Positions 18,445 through 29,003 of a DNA stretch of 64,000 nt are shown in pieces. Position numbers and translations under genes: made by a program. The notes under the pieces are model-generated. The model was not told where the DNA came from. It searched no databases and saw nothing but the letters and a program-made list of their open reading frames with translations. The stretch is taken from positions 868,001 through 932,000 of the forward strand of contig CAVZQT010000004.1 in assembly GCA_963777435.1 (NCBI GenBank), written 5' to 3'. Origin of the DNA: AP-15 sp963777435. GTDB lineage: Bacteria; Pseudomonadota; Alphaproteobacteria; ATCC43930; CGMCC-115725. Every line of letters starts with the position of its first letter. Positions within the stretch are counted from its first letter, which is position 1.

Positions 18445-18954
18445 TTACCGGTCCTGGACAATGCTCGTCTCCAGCTTTGGTGGGGTGCGCAATGTTTGCA
18501 ATACCACGCAATAGCGCTCGGTCAGCTTCAACAGGCTCTGGCGCCGGTCCTCTGGTTCGTCGGTATCGAGCGTAAAGCTGAGCCGGATATCGCGAAAACC
18601 GACCGGCGTCGTCCGCTCGACGCCGAGTGTGCCGCGAAAATCGAGATCGCCCTCGGCATGAATTGACCCGCCGCGCAACCGGAAATCAATCGCCGTCGCC
18701 ACCGCTTTCAAGGTAACTCCGGCACAGGCGACCAGGGCTTCGAGCAGCATGTCTCCGGAGCACGCTTGGATACCAGTCCCACCGGTAGCCGGGTGCAGAC
18801 CCGCCGCGATCAGCGCCCGCCCGGTCTCGACCTTGCAGACAATAGCCTCATCCGCCAGATCGCCTGCGCCTTCAATGTAACGAGTGCCGCGTTGGGATCG
18901 TTGCGGTATTTCTCCTTTAGCGGCCTGCAGTTCGCGCAATGCAGCACTGTCCAT
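18445..18954 (-). CDS. OsmC family protein with two compensating frameshifts near the N-terminus
   Basis: OsmC-type proteins are thiol-dependent peroxidases or related redox proteins. The 169-residue translation has GGTGIQACSGDMLLEALVAC with the catalytic-type Cys, and the ERYCVVLQTLRTP end with the second Cys. Residues about 14-30 in the open frame (GEIPQRSQRGTRYIEGAG) look unlike the family. The next frame over the same bases reads KEKYRNDPNAALVTLKAQ, which fits. One indel near 18914-18920 and an opposite one near 18860-18870 would explain this. I start at ATG 18954 (MDSAALRELQ); the open frame extends upstream without support. Confidence 0.82.
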   Translation of the reverse strand: MDSAALRELQAAKGEIPQRSQRGTRYIEGAGDLADEAIVCKVETGRALIAAGLHPATGGTGIQACSGDMLLEALVACAGVTLKAVATAIDFRLRGGSIHAEGDLDFRGTLGVERTTPVGFRDIRLSFTLDTDEPEDRRQSLLKLTERYCVVLQTLRTPPKLETSIVQDR

Positions 18955-19052
18955 CCCTGACCTCGTCTTCAGCATTACAGTTGATCCGGCGCCGCGACGC
19001 GCCCGGGTTTTGTGTAGGCAAGACCGAGGGCCCCCGCCGCACTGGATAATTA

Positions 19053-19379
19053 CAGATATTTTGCCGGCCGAATCACCGCCCGCCACATATGGGCGACCGG
19101 GCTGTTGTCAAAACCGAGCCCTTCCTTTGGCTGCTTGAAATTGGGGCCGATGACATCGTTAAATTCTTCAAGCTCGATCTTGGCGTTCGGGTCGACGAAT
19201 AAATGTCGTGCACGGTAATCATCCGCCCCAACATGTACTACTTGTGGTCGCCCATCAGCACGCGCGCGTTGGGATCCTTCGCCATTAGCGCCGCAGCGTT
19301 CGGCACCGGGCCCATACCCGCCTTCGGCAATGCTGTAAAGCCGCGACTTGATGACGATATAGTCAAGCTTACGGCTCAT
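19053..19379 (-). pseudogene. Decayed ORF of unknown function
   Basis: The open frame starts MSRKLDYIVIKSRLYSIAE and ends with IGPNFKQPKEGLGFDNSPVAHMW, both protein-like. The middle is not. There another frame reads NAAALMAKDPNARVLMGDHK, then TAG, then YMLGRMITVHD, also protein-like. The simplest reading is one original gene now carrying at least two frameshifts and a stop. I do not recognise the family. The following 290 bases up to the tRNA hold nothing I can identify. Confidence 0.45.
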
Positions 19380-19670
19380 TTGTTCCTCGATCGCAGGCGC
19401 GCTGCGACAATGTCACCGCGTGGTCATCGATTTTCTCCTCGATGGCGCAATTCCTGGCGCGAACTTACCGGTTGCGCTCGATCGCGTCGACTCCCGCTGA
19501 CACCGACGGCCGCCCCCCGCTTTGGCAGAGCTCTTCAAGCGCCCCGGCTGCGCAGCGGAGCGTGTGATCCGGCGCTGCCCGCGGAAAAGAAACATCTGCA
19601 GCCCTCGGCGGCAAAGGCTTCAGAGGATCGCAATCACTGCCTTCAAATGGTCCCCCTGAAAGGGAGCGTT

Positions 19671-19748
19671 TGGTAGGCCCGGCAGGACTTCGAACCTGCG
19701 ACAACACCGTTATGAGCGGCGTGTTCTAACCAGCTGAACTACGGGCCC
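19671..19748 (-). tRNA. tRNA with CAU anticodon (Met or lysidine-modified Ile), 8-nt T-loop
   Basis: The reverse strand gives 78 nt with an encoded CCA: acceptor GGGCCCG/CGGGCCT (one G-U pair), D arm with AGCTGGTTA, anticodon stem CGCCG/CGGTG, loop CTCATAA (anticodon CAT), T stem GCAGG/CCTGC. The T-loop is TTCGAAGT, eight bases instead of seven. Removing one A gives the canonical TTCGAGT and the usual 77 nt. All other parts are normal, so one extra base at about 19689 is the likely explanation. Elongator Met and Ile2 cannot be separated by eye. Confidence 0.88.
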
Positions 19749-19938
19749 TTAACGTCGCAACCATAATCGGGCATCCCGCCCTAAGACCGATGTTACGTCG
19801 GTACGGGCGCGGCATCAGCCACGCCCGTACCTAGGTAGACCAATCCCGGCGATTATATATCCACTGGATCGAGGCTGTTCCGCTTCGGCGGCGGCGTTTG
19901 TGCTGCGCCACGCCGGGTGCAGCAACACGCGCGTTCGC

Positions 19939-21939
19939 TCAGGTGTCGAGGAAACTGCGCAATTTCCGCGAGCGGCTCGGATGTTTGAGCTTGCGCAATG
20001 CCTTGGCTTCGATTTGGCGGATGCGCTCACGGGTGACTGAAAATTGCTGACCGACTTCCTCGAGGGTGTGGTCGGTGTTCATGCCGATGCCAAAGCGCAT
20101 GCGCAATACGCGCTCCTCCCGCGCCGTCAGCGAAGCCAGCACCCGTGTCGTAGTCTCGCGCAAATTGGCCTGAATCGCCGCATCGAGCGGCAGCACTGCG
20201 TTCTTGTCCTCGATGAAATCACCGAGATGCGAATCCTCTTCGTCACCGATCGGGGTTTCGAGGCTGATCGGCTCTTTCGCGATCTTCAAAACCTTGCGTA
20301 CCTTTTCGAGCGGCATCATCAGCTTGTCGGCGAGCTCCTCCGGGGTTGGCTCGCGGCCAATCTCATGCAGCATTTGGCGCGAGGTGCGCACCAACTTGTT
20401 GATCGTCTCGATCATGTGCACCGGAATGCGGATCGTGCGCGCCTGATCGGCAATCGAGCGGGTGATCGCCTGACGTATCCACCAAGTTGCATATGTCGAG
20501 AATTTATAGCCGCGGCGGTACTCGAATTTATCGACCGCCTTCATCAGACCGATATTGCCTTCCTGGATCAGGTCGAGAAACTGCAATCCGCGGTTGGTGT
20601 ATTTCTTGGCGATCGAAATAACCAGCCGCAGATTGGCCTCGACCATCTCCTTCTTGGCGCGGCCGGCCTCGCGTTCACCGCGCTGAACCGTCTGTACAAC
20701 GCGGCGGAACTCCGAAATCGGCAGTTTTGCCTCGAGGGCGATCTGCGCAACCTGGCCGCGCAGTCGCGCAGCTTCGTCCCGGTGCCGCTCGACCAACCTC
20801 GCCCACCCGCGGCCGGGCAAAACGCCGACGCGTTCGAGCCAATCGTTGCACAGTTCGTTGCCAAAATATTCGTGTAGAAATTCGGTCCTTTTGACCCCGG
20901 CGTTTTCCGCCAACCGCAGCAGCCGACCTTCTTCGGCGAGAAGCCGCCGGTTGACGTCGTAGAGCTGCTCGACCAGGTGCTCGATGCGGGTGTTGTTCAG
21001 TCGAATACGCTTGACCTCTTCGATCACCTTGGCTTTGAGCTTTTCATAGCGGCGCTCGGTGACCTTGGGCAGCGGTTCACCCTTCAGCAGCGCATGAATG
21101 CGCTGGTCCTGCAGTCGGTGCAGCTTTTTGTGATATTCGGCGATCGCGTCAAATGTCGCCATCAATCCCGGTTTGAGCTGCGCCTCCATTGCCGCTAGCG
21201 AGATCGAACTTTCTTCGCCGTCGCCATCCTCGCCGGCCAGATCGGGTTCGATTGCAGCAAGTTCAGCTTCCGCAGCCGCCTCGTCGGCCGGTTCATCCTC
21301 GGCAGCTGTTCCGTTAGCAGGCTCGGCCTCTACTTCCGCCGCCTCCGCGGGAGTCTCGACCGCGACTTGTTCAAACCCGGCGCTGCCATAGGTGGCGTCG
21401 AGATCGATAATGTCGCGCAACAACATCTTGCCTTCGACAAGCGCATCGCGCCAACCGACGAGGGCACGGATCGTCAGCGGATTGTCGCAGATTCCGCCGA
21501 TCATCATCTCGCGCCCGGCCTCGATTCGCTTGGCAATCGCGATCTCGCCTTCGCGCGACAACAGCTCCACAGAACCCATTTCGCGCAAATACATGCGCAC
21601 CGGGTCATCGGTCCGGCCGACATCGTCATCGTCGAGATTGCCGCGCGCCTCGCCATTACCATCTTCGGTATCCGCGGCGGCCGGCTCCTCGGTCTCTTCG
21701 CTTTCGATGACGTTGACGCCGAGTTCGGATAGCATCGTCATCGTGTCCTCGATCTGCTCCGAGGACACCTGATCAGGGGGAAGTGCCGCGTTCAGCTCGT
21801 CGTAGGTGACGTATCCTCGCTCTCGGCCCCGGGCCAGCATCTTTTTGATCGCGGCGGCGAGGATATCAAGCAGTGGTGCTTCGGCTGCCTCCTCGCGGGT
21901 TTCCGTCGCTTCAGCCGTGTTCGCCGCTTTACTCGCCAT
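19939..21939 (-). CDS. rpoD: RNA polymerase primary sigma factor RpoD (sigma-70)
   Basis: Housekeeping sigma factor. The 666-residue protein has region 1.1 (about 20-75), region 1.2 (DDPVRMYLREMGSVELLSRE), an acidic Ala/Glu-rich nonconserved insert, region 2 with NLRLVISIAKKYTNRGLQF and YATWWIRQAITRSIADQ, region 3, and region 4 with TLEEVGQQFSVTRERIRQIE. Length is normal for alphaproteobacteria. It lies 104 bases downstream of dnaG on the same strand, the classical macromolecular-synthesis order. Confidence 0.98.
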   Translation of the reverse strand: MASKAANTAEATETREEAAEAPLLDILAAAIKKMLARGRERGYVTYDELNAALPPDQVSSEQIEDTMTMLSELGVNVIESEETEEPAAADTEDGNGEARGNLDDDDVGRTDDPVRMYLREMGSVELLSREGEIAIAKRIEAGREMMIGGICDNPLTIRALVGWRDALVEGKMLLRDIIDLDATYGSAGFEQVAVETPAEAAEVEAEPANGTAAEDEPADEAAAEAELAAIEPDLAGEDGDGEESSISLAAMEAQLKPGLMATFDAIAEYHKKLHRLQDQRIHALLKGEPLPKVTERRYEKLKAKVIEEVKRIRLNNTRIEHLVEQLYDVNRRLLAEEGRLLRLAENAGVKRTEFLHEYFGNELCNDWLERVGVLPGRGWARLVERHRDEAARLRGQVAQIALEAKLPISEFRRVVQTVQRGEREAGRAKKEMVEANLRLVISIAKKYTNRGLQFLDLIQEGNIGLMKAVDKFEYRRGYKFSTYATWWIRQAITRSIADQARTIRIPVHMIETINKLVRTSRQMLHEIGREPTPEELADKLMMPLEKVRKVLKIAKEPISLETPIGDEEDSHLGDFIEDKNAVLPLDAAIQANLRETTTRVLASLTAREERVLRMRFGIGMNTDHTLEEVGQQFSVTRERIRQIEAKALRKLKHPSRSRKLRSFLDT

Positions 21940-22043
21940 TCCACCATCCCTAGACAGGTTTCCACTCGCCCGGCCGCAGCCCGGCGCTACACGACTATTC
22001 AGACAGGTTTGCCGACGATCTCACTTCCCGGCGGGCTGCTTTA

Positions 22044-23852
22044 TCAGATTGAATCGTCATTGCCGCCATTCTGCTGCAACGCCCGTTCCCTTGCCGCCAG
22101 GAAATGTTCCCAGCTTGCCGCCGACACATCGTCGATCAGGTGATTGCTCGCCTCGGCTAAAACCGACCGCTGACCTCCCATCAGCATTTCGATCACATGC
22201 GCCCATTCGTTTCGCACATCGTCTACCGCCGAGCGCCGGATCAAAAAGCCTGAGTTGACCGAAGGCGAGATAAACGCCTCTACGGTCGCCGCAAACCCGT
22301 TCGTGTGAAGGTGTTGCCGCAGCGTGGAAGCTTCAAGCCCCGGATGCAAGGCCTCGATCTGTAAAATTTCGCCGCGAAGCTTGTCAAGATCTGCTTCAGG
22401 TATGTCGAGTGCGGCGAACTCCTCTGCAACCTCGTCGAGCAATGACGGCGATTGCAGCAGAATGCGAAACAGCAACTCGCGCTGTACACGCTCGGGCGGG
22501 CGCGGTGGCGGCAAGGGTCCCTCTCTGACAAATCCGGGAGCTACCTTTTGGGCAAAGCCTTGGGGTGCCGATGAACTGGCCACCACCCGGCGTTTACGCC
22601 CTTGCTCGAACAGCCGATCGCGGACATAGCGCCGGTACTCGTTGCGCACCGTCGCATCGGCGATCAGGGCGACGTTTTCCATCAGCCGGTGGTCGAGGTC
22701 GGCGCGGCGCTCGGGGGTGTCAGCGGGACTGGCGCCGAGTTCGACTTCCCAGAGCATGTGTGACAATGGCCGAGCGGCCGCGAGGACTTGGTCGAAGACT
22801 TCACGGCCAGCGCGCCGAAGCAGCGAGTCCGGATCCTCACCCGAGGGCAGGACGGCAAACCGCAGACTGCGGCCCGGCTGCAGCAGCGGCAATGCCCGCC
22901 GCAGCGCCCGCGCAGCCGCACGCTGGCCCGCGACGTCGCCATCGAAGCACAGGATCGGCTCCGGCCCGAGCCGCCATAATTCTTGCAGCTGGTATTCTGT
23001 CACTGCTGTGCCGAGCGGGGCTACGGCCGACGCAAAGCCGGCATTATGCAGCGCGATCACGTCCATATAGCCTTCGGTGACGATCGCGTCGCGGCTCTCT
23101 GCAGCGGCGGCGCGCGCCGCCGACCAGCCATAGAGAACGCGGCCCTTCTGAAAAACCGGGCTGTCCGGCGAGTTCAGGTATTTGGGCTGGCCGTCCCCCA
23201 AAACTCGGCCACCAAAGGCGATGATCCGGCCGGCGCGGTCGCCGATCGGAAACATCACCCGGTTGCGAAAATAGTCGAAGGGCTCGCCGTCATCCGGCTG
23301 ATGCAACAGCCCGGCCTCCACCAGCAGCGCCTCACCAAAATCGGCAGCCAGCGCCCGCCGCAGCGATTGCCGATCGTCAGATGCCCAGCCGAGACGAAAG
23401 CGATGGATCGTGTCGGCATCAAGCCCGCGCACCCCCAAATAATCGCGCGCGACCGCGCCGGCCGGCGACCACAATCGGGTCTCGTAAAATGCCGCAGCGG
23501 CTTCGAGGGTTTCGAGTAATGTCTTTTGCCGCTTTGCCTTTTCGCGCTCCTCAGGTGTCGATTGCGGGACGGCAAGACCCGCTTCACCGGCTAGTTTTTC
23601 GACCGCTTCCAGGAAGTCGAGATTGTCGGCCCGCATGACAAAGCCGATTGCGTCGCCATGCGCGCCACAGCCGAAGCAGTGGAAGAAGTTCTTGTCCTCG
23701 ACGACGTAAAAGGACGGCGTTTTTTCGTTGTGGAACGGGCAGAGCCCGGCAAATTCGCGGCCGCGGCGCTCGAGCTTTACCCGCCGGCCTACCAACCCCG
23801 GCAGCGAGATGCGGCCGCGCAGTTCGTCGAGAAAACCCGGCGGAAACGCCAT
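22044..23852 (-). CDS. dnaG: DNA primase
   Basis: Makes RNA primers at the replication fork. From ATG 23852 the protein has 602 residues. It has a CHC2 zinc finger (C38, H41, C59, C62 in LCPFHNEKTPSF and FFHCFGCGAHGD), an RNA-polymerase domain, the TOPRIM core (VTEGYMDVIAL and LCFDGDVAGQRAA), and a C-terminal DnaB-interaction region. I reject the longer open start because the family begins at MAFPPGFLDELRGRI. It follows yqeY and precedes rpoD on the same strand. Confidence 0.97.
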   Translation of the reverse strand: MAFPPGFLDELRGRISLPGLVGRRVKLERRGREFAGLCPFHNEKTPSFYVVEDKNFFHCFGCGAHGDAIGFVMRADNLDFLEAVEKLAGEAGLAVPQSTPEEREKAKRQKTLLETLEAAAAFYETRLWSPAGAVARDYLGVRGLDADTIHRFRLGWASDDRQSLRRALAADFGEALLVEAGLLHQPDDGEPFDYFRNRVMFPIGDRAGRIIAFGGRVLGDGQPKYLNSPDSPVFQKGRVLYGWSAARAAAAESRDAIVTEGYMDVIALHNAGFASAVAPLGTAVTEYQLQELWRLGPEPILCFDGDVAGQRAAARALRRALPLLQPGRSLRFAVLPSGEDPDSLLRRAGREVFDQVLAAARPLSHMLWEVELGASPADTPERRADLDHRLMENVALIADATVRNEYRRYVRDRLFEQGRKRRVVASSSAPQGFAQKVAPGFVREGPLPPPRPPERVQRELLFRILLQSPSLLDEVAEEFAALDIPEADLDKLRGEILQIEALHPGLEASTLRQHLHTNGFAATVEAFISPSVNSGFLIRRSAVDDVRNEWAHVIEMLMGGQRSVLAEASNHLIDDVSAASWEHFLAARERALQQNGGNDDSI

Positions 23853-23871
23853 TATCGATCGTGTCTCACGA

Positions 23872-24328
23872 TCAGCCGAGGAGCCGTTTGACGATCGGGC
23901 CGGCGCGGCTGAAATCCATGGCAGCAGCATGCCGCTCGCGCAAGGCGGCCATAACCTTTCCCATGTCGCGGATACCACCGGCGCCGGTCTCCGCGATGAT
24001 CGACTGCGCGGCGGCGGTGATCTCGTCCTCGCTCATTTGCTGCGGCAGAAAGCTCTCGATAATCGCGATCTCTTCGTTTTCCTGCAGGGCCAGATCGGGG
24101 CGGTTTCCCTGTTGATAGAGGGCCGTAGAATTCGCGGCGCTGCTTGATCATTCCCTGCAGCATTCGGACGATGTCCGGGTCGGTTAGCCCCGTGGTGTTG
24201 CCCTCGCCGCGCGCCGCGACATCACGCTCCTTGAGGGCGGCGAGGATCAGCCGCACGGTCGAAACCGTGCGGCTGTCGCGAGCCTTCATCGCGACTTTAA
24301 GTCGGTCGGTGAAGGCCTGACGCAACAT
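23872..24328 (-). CDS. yqeY: GatB/YqeY domain protein, frameshifted
   Basis: Small protein related to the tRNA-binding tail of GatB, commonly encoded before dnaG. The first frame gives MLRQAFTDRLKVAMKARDSR to MIKQRRE. After the run GAATTC at 24128-24133 the open frame becomes non-homologous. The next frame continues ALYQQGNRPDLALQENEE, IESFLPQQMSEDEITAAA and ends SRAGPIVKRLLG with stop at 23872. Removing one base (GAATC for GAATTC) yields a 151-residue protein of normal length. The ATG at 24328 has GAGG eight bases upstream. Confidence 0.88.
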
Positions 24329-24519
24329 CGACATCGCCTCGCATGGTGACAAAACTAACCCTAGACTGTTTCAACGCACGCGGCAATTCGGCACGCCCAC
24401 GACTAAGTATCTGAAACCGTGAGGGGTTGGGGACAAGGGTGGCTTGACCGCTCGGCATCGGCCCGCTACTTGTTCATAATTCCGCTGCGCGACCCTACGA
24501 GCGGGCGGATGATGCACGC

Positions 24520-25710
24520 TTGCCAGCAGGATTTTATTTGAAGCGGGACCCATCGCCGCAACCGCCTGACTGCAACGCCGCTCTCGTGCTGGCGGACGGG
24601 ACAGCGTTCTGGGGTAGAGGATTTGGCGTCCCGGGCACGGCGGTAGGTGAGGTCTGCTTTAACACCGCGATGACCGGCTACCAGGAAATCCTGACCGATC
24701 CATCCTACGCCGCGCAGATTATTACCTTCACCTTTCCGCACATCGGCAATGTCGGGGTCAATTTAGAGGATATCGAGACGACAACCCCTCCGGCCCGGGG
24801 ATTGCTCATCCACAATCGGATCACCGCTCCCGCCAATTGGCGCGCCACCAAATCGCTCGATCGCTGGGTCGAGGATCATGGCCTCATCGGGATTTCCGGC
24901 CTCGACACTCGGCGGCTGACTCGGCTGATCCGCGATGCGGGTCCGCCAAATGGGGTTATCGCCTACGACCCGCGCCGGCCGCTCGATATCGCGGCGTTTG
25001 CCGCCGAGGCGACGCAATGGCCGGGTCTCGAAGGCATGGACTTGGCACGCGAGGTTAGCTGCCGCCAGATTTACCAGTGGGACGAAACCGGCTGGCAGCG
25101 CGAGCGCGGCTACGGCCGGCAGCGCGCGCCGCGTTATCACGTGGTCGCGATCGATTACGGCGCCAAGCGCAACATTTTGCGCATGCTTGCGGGACACGGC
25201 TGCCGAGTGACGGTAGTGCCGGCGACCGCCTCGGCCGAGGATGTGCTGCGGAACGAGCCCGACGGCATCTTTTTATCAAACGGCCCCGGCGATCCGGCGG
25301 CGACCGCCGAATATGCGGTACCGGTTTTGCGCGAGCTGATCGCTTCGGGCAAGCCGATCTTCGGCATCTGTCTCGGCCATCAGCTGATGGCGCTGGCGCT
25401 TGGCGGCCGCACCCGCAAGATGGCGCGCGGCCATCGCGGCGCCAATCACCCGGTCAAGGATCTGTTGACCGGCAAGGTCGAGATCACGAGCCAGAACCAC
25501 GGCTTTGTCGTCGACCCCAACAGCCTGCCATCAGGCGTGGTCCCAACTCATTTGTCGCTGTTCGACAATACCAATGAAGGAGTGCGTATCTCGGGCAAGC
25601 CGGTGTTCTCGGTGCAACACCATCCTGAAGCCAGCCCCGGCCCGCAGGACAGCCACTATTTGTTCGAGCGTTTTGTTGCGCTGATGGAAGCGCATGCCGC
25701 GGCGCTCTGA
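24520..25710 (+). CDS. carA: Carbamoyl-phosphate synthase small subunit (glutaminase)
   Basis: Releases ammonia from glutamine for carbamoyl phosphate, feeding arginine and pyrimidine synthesis. The 396-residue protein has the N-terminal CPSase domain (GRGFGVPGTAVGEVCFNTAM) and a class I amidotransferase domain with nucleophile Cys in PIFGICLGHQLMALALGG and the His-Glu pair in SVQHHPEASPGP. The start is TTG 24520 in the best-fitting frame. The 190 bases separating it from divergent yqeY should contain its promoter. It overlaps carB by 17 bases. Confidence 0.97.
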   Translation: MPAGFYLKRDPSPQPPDCNAALVLADGTAFWGRGFGVPGTAVGEVCFNTAMTGYQEILTDPSYAAQIITFTFPHIGNVGVNLEDIETTTPPARGLLIHNRITAPANWRATKSLDRWVEDHGLIGISGLDTRRLTRLIRDAGPPNGVIAYDPRRPLDIAAFAAEATQWPGLEGMDLAREVSCRQIYQWDETGWQRERGYGRQRAPRYHVVAIDYGAKRNILRMLAGHGCRVTVVPATASAEDVLRNEPDGIFLSNGPGDPAATAEYAVPVLRELIASGKPIFGICLGHQLMALALGGRTRKMARGHRGANHPVKDLLTGKVEITSQNHGFVVDPNSLPSGVVPTHLSLFDNTNEGVRISGKPVFSVQHHPEASPGPQDSHYLFERFVALMEAHAAAL

Positions 25711-28700
25711 TATCCATTCGATCCTGATTATCGGCGCCGGACCGATTGTCATCGGGCAGGCTTGCGAGTTCGATTATTCCGGCGCCCAGGCGTGCAAGGC
25801 GCTAAAGGCGGAAGGCTACCGGATCGTTCTGGTCAATTCGAACCCGGCGACGATCATGACCGATCCGGAACTGGCCGACGCCACGTATATCGAGCCGATC
25901 AGGCCGGAGACGGTCGAAAAGATCATCGCGCGCGAGCGGGCAATCGGACACCCCGTCGATGCGCTGTTGCCGACGATGGGCGGCCAGACCGCGCTCAACA
26001 CAGCAATGGCGCTCGCGCACTCGGGTGTCCTCGAGCGCTTTGGCGTCGAACTGATCGGCGCCAAAGCGGAGGCCATCGCCAAGGCGGAGGACCGCCAGCT
26101 CTTTCGCCAGTCGATGGATCGGATCGGCCTTGCTTCGCCGGCGAGCCGGTTGGTTGGTTCGCTCGACGAAGCCTTTGCCGCCCTCGACGCGATCGGGCTG
26201 CCGGCGATCATCCGGCCGTCCTTTACTTTGGGTGGCACCGGCGGCGGCATCGCCTATAACGCGGAGGAATTCGAGGACATCGTGCGTGGCGGATTGCGCG
26301 CCTCGCCGGCCCGCGCGGTTCTGATCGAGGAATCTGTCCTCGGCTGGAAAGAGTACGAGATGGAGGTCGTGCGCGACCGCGCCGACAATTGCATCATTGT
26401 GTGTTCGATCGAGAATATCGATCCGATGGGCATTCACACCGGCGATTCAGTGTGCGTCGCCCCGGCTCTGACCCTAACCGACAAGGAATATCAGCTGATG
26501 CGCAACGCCGCGATCGCGGTTTTGCGCGAGATCGGGGTCGATACCGGCGGCTCGAATGTGCAGTTCGCGGTCAACCCCGAAGACGGCCGGCTCGTCGTCA
26601 TCGAGATGAACCCGCGGGTGTCACGCTCCTCGGCGTTGGCTTCGAAGGCTACCGGGTTTCCGATCGCCAAAGTCGCCGCCAAGCTCGCGGTCGGCTACAC
26701 GCTCGACGAACTCGCCAACGAAATTACCCGCGTCACCCCGGCCGCGTTCGAGCCCACGATTGACTACATCGTCACCAAGATGCCGCGGTTTACGTTCGAG
26801 AAATTCCCAGGAACCGAACCGCTGTTGACGACTTCGATGAAGTCGGTTGGCGAGGCGATGGCTATAGGCCGCAGCTTTGCCGAATCGGTGCACAAGGCGC
26901 TGCGCTCAATGGAGACCGGGCTTAGCGGGTTTGACGAAGTCGTGATTGAAGGCGTCGAAAGTGCGGGCAAGGACGCTGTCAAGGCGGCGCTCGCTAGGCC
27001 GACACCCGACCGCCTGTTGCTGATTGCTCAGGCCTATCGCCACGGTCTGACGACCGCCGAAATTCATGCCGCCTGCCGCTACGAGCCATGGTTTCTCGAA
27101 CGCATCCGCGAGATTGTCGAGGTCGAGGAGCAGGTCCGGAGCGGCGACTCCCCGACAATCGGACGGGGTTGTTGCGCCTCAAACAGATGGGGTTTTCCGA
27201 CGCCCGGCTGGCTAGAATCTGCGGTCTTGACGAGGAGACGGTCGCGGCGCGGCGCCGAAGCCTTGGATTGCGCCCGGTTTACAAGCGCATCGACACCTGC
27301 GCCGCCGAGTTCGCCTCGCTGACCCCGTATCTCTACTCTTGCTACGAGGGCGATGGGTGCGGCGAACCAGAATGCGAAGCCGATCCCAGCGAACGGAGAA
27401 AGGTGATCATTCTCGGCGGCGGGCCGAACCGGATCGGGCAGGGCATCGAATTCGATTATTGCTGCGTCCATGCCGCCTACAGCCTCTCCGAGGCCGGCAT
27501 CGAGACGATCATGATCAACTGCAACCCGGAGACCGTCTCGACCGATTACGACACCTCCGACCGGCTTTATTTCGAGCCGTTGACAGCCGAGGACGTGATC
27601 GAGATCGTGCGTGTCGAGCAGCGGCGCGGGACCGTGCTGGGTGTCATTGTGCAGTTTGGTGGACAAACTCCGCTAAAGCTCGCTACCGCGCTGGAACGTG
27701 CGGAAATCCCGATCCTCGGGACCTCGCCCGACGCGATCGATTTGGCTGAAGACCGTCGCCGCTTCCAGCAGTTATTGACCAAGCTCGGCCTGCGCCAACC
27801 GGACAATGGCACCGCCACATCGGCCGAGGAAGCCGAGGGGGTGGCGATCGCGATCGGTTACCCAGTGGTGATCCGTCCCTCCTATGTACTCGGCGGCCGT
27901 GCGATGGAGATCGTTCACGATGCCGCCGGGCTCAATCGCTACATGCGGCAGGCAGTCAGCGTCTCGGGAACGAGCCCGGTGCTGATCGACCGCTACCTGC
28001 AGGACGCGATCGAGGTCGATGTTGACGCGGTTTCGGACGGCCGGCATATCGAGGTCGCGGGCATCATGGAGCATATCGAGGAAGCCGGGATCCATTCCGG
28101 CGACAGCGCCTGCTCATTGCCGCCCTACAGCCTCGATCCCGCGACCATTGCCGAAATCGAGCGCCAAACGGTGGCATTGGCGCGAGCACTCGGCGTCGTT
28201 GGGCTGATGAATATTCAATTCGCGGTCAAGGACGGCGACCTCTATGTGCTAGAGGTCAATCCTCGGGCATCGCGCACGGTGCCGTTTGTCGCCAAGGCGA
28301 CCGGGGTTCCGATCGCCAAGATCGCGGCCAGGGCGATGGTTGGCGAGCCGCTGGGCGATTTCCCGTGGCCGCTCGCAGGAAGCCTTGGACATGTCGCGGT
28401 CAAGGAGGCGGTGTTTCCATTCGCACGCTTCCCGGGGGTCGATTTGATCCTTGGCCCGGAAATGAAATCGACCGGCGAGGTCATGGGGCTCGACGCCGAT
28501 TTTGGCAGGGCCTTTGCGAAATCGCAACTCGCCAGCGGCACGCAATTACCGCTCAAGGGCTGCGTTTTCGTCTCGGTGCGCGATCACGATAAGGCCGCTC
28601 TGATCGAGCCGTGCCAGCGGCTGGTCGAAATGGGGTTTACCTTGTTGGCGACAGAGGGCACAGCGGCGGCGTTGTCGCGCGCCGGCCTCCCGGTGAGCTC

Positions 28701-28947
28701 GGTCAATAAGGTGCGTGAAGGGCGCCCACATATAGTGGATTATATGCTCAGCGGCGGCGTGCAACTCGTCTTCAACACGACAGAGGGCGCCCAAGCAATC
28801 GCCGACAGTTTCAGTCTGCGGCGCACCGCGCTGACCCACGCTGTCCCTTATTACACGACGGTCGCCGGAGCGCGCGCGGCGGTGCAGGCCATCGCCGCGC
28901 TACGCGCCGGGAGTCTTGAAGTTGCCCCTTTACAATCCTACTTGTGA
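25694..28947 (+). CDS. carB: Carbamoyl-phosphate synthase large subunit, split by a 1-base frameshift
   Basis: Catalyses carbamoyl phosphate formation from bicarbonate, ammonia and two ATP. The first half (MPRRSDIHSILIIGAGPIVI) has the first ATP-grasp domain (SFTLGGTGGGIAYN). The second has GGGPNRIGQGIEFDYC, the second ATP-grasp domain (SYVLGGRAMEIV) and the MGS-like allosteric domain at the end. The frames switch at about 27141-27151: frame one ends ...EEQVRSGDSP, and the next frame gives LPDNRTGLLRLKQMGFSDAR. One missing base restores 1084 residues, the normal length. Because the enzyme is needed for pyrimidine and arginine synthesis, a sequencing error is the favoured explanation. Confidence 0.93.
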
Positions 28948-29003
28948 TTGCCGCGCGGCGCTTTGCCGCTTTTCTCCAACCCAGGATAGCGACCCCGTCT
29001 TCG

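Noticed and set aside
19675..19750. CAU tRNA as an attachment site for an element
   Set aside because: No integrase or repeated tRNA end is found nearby.
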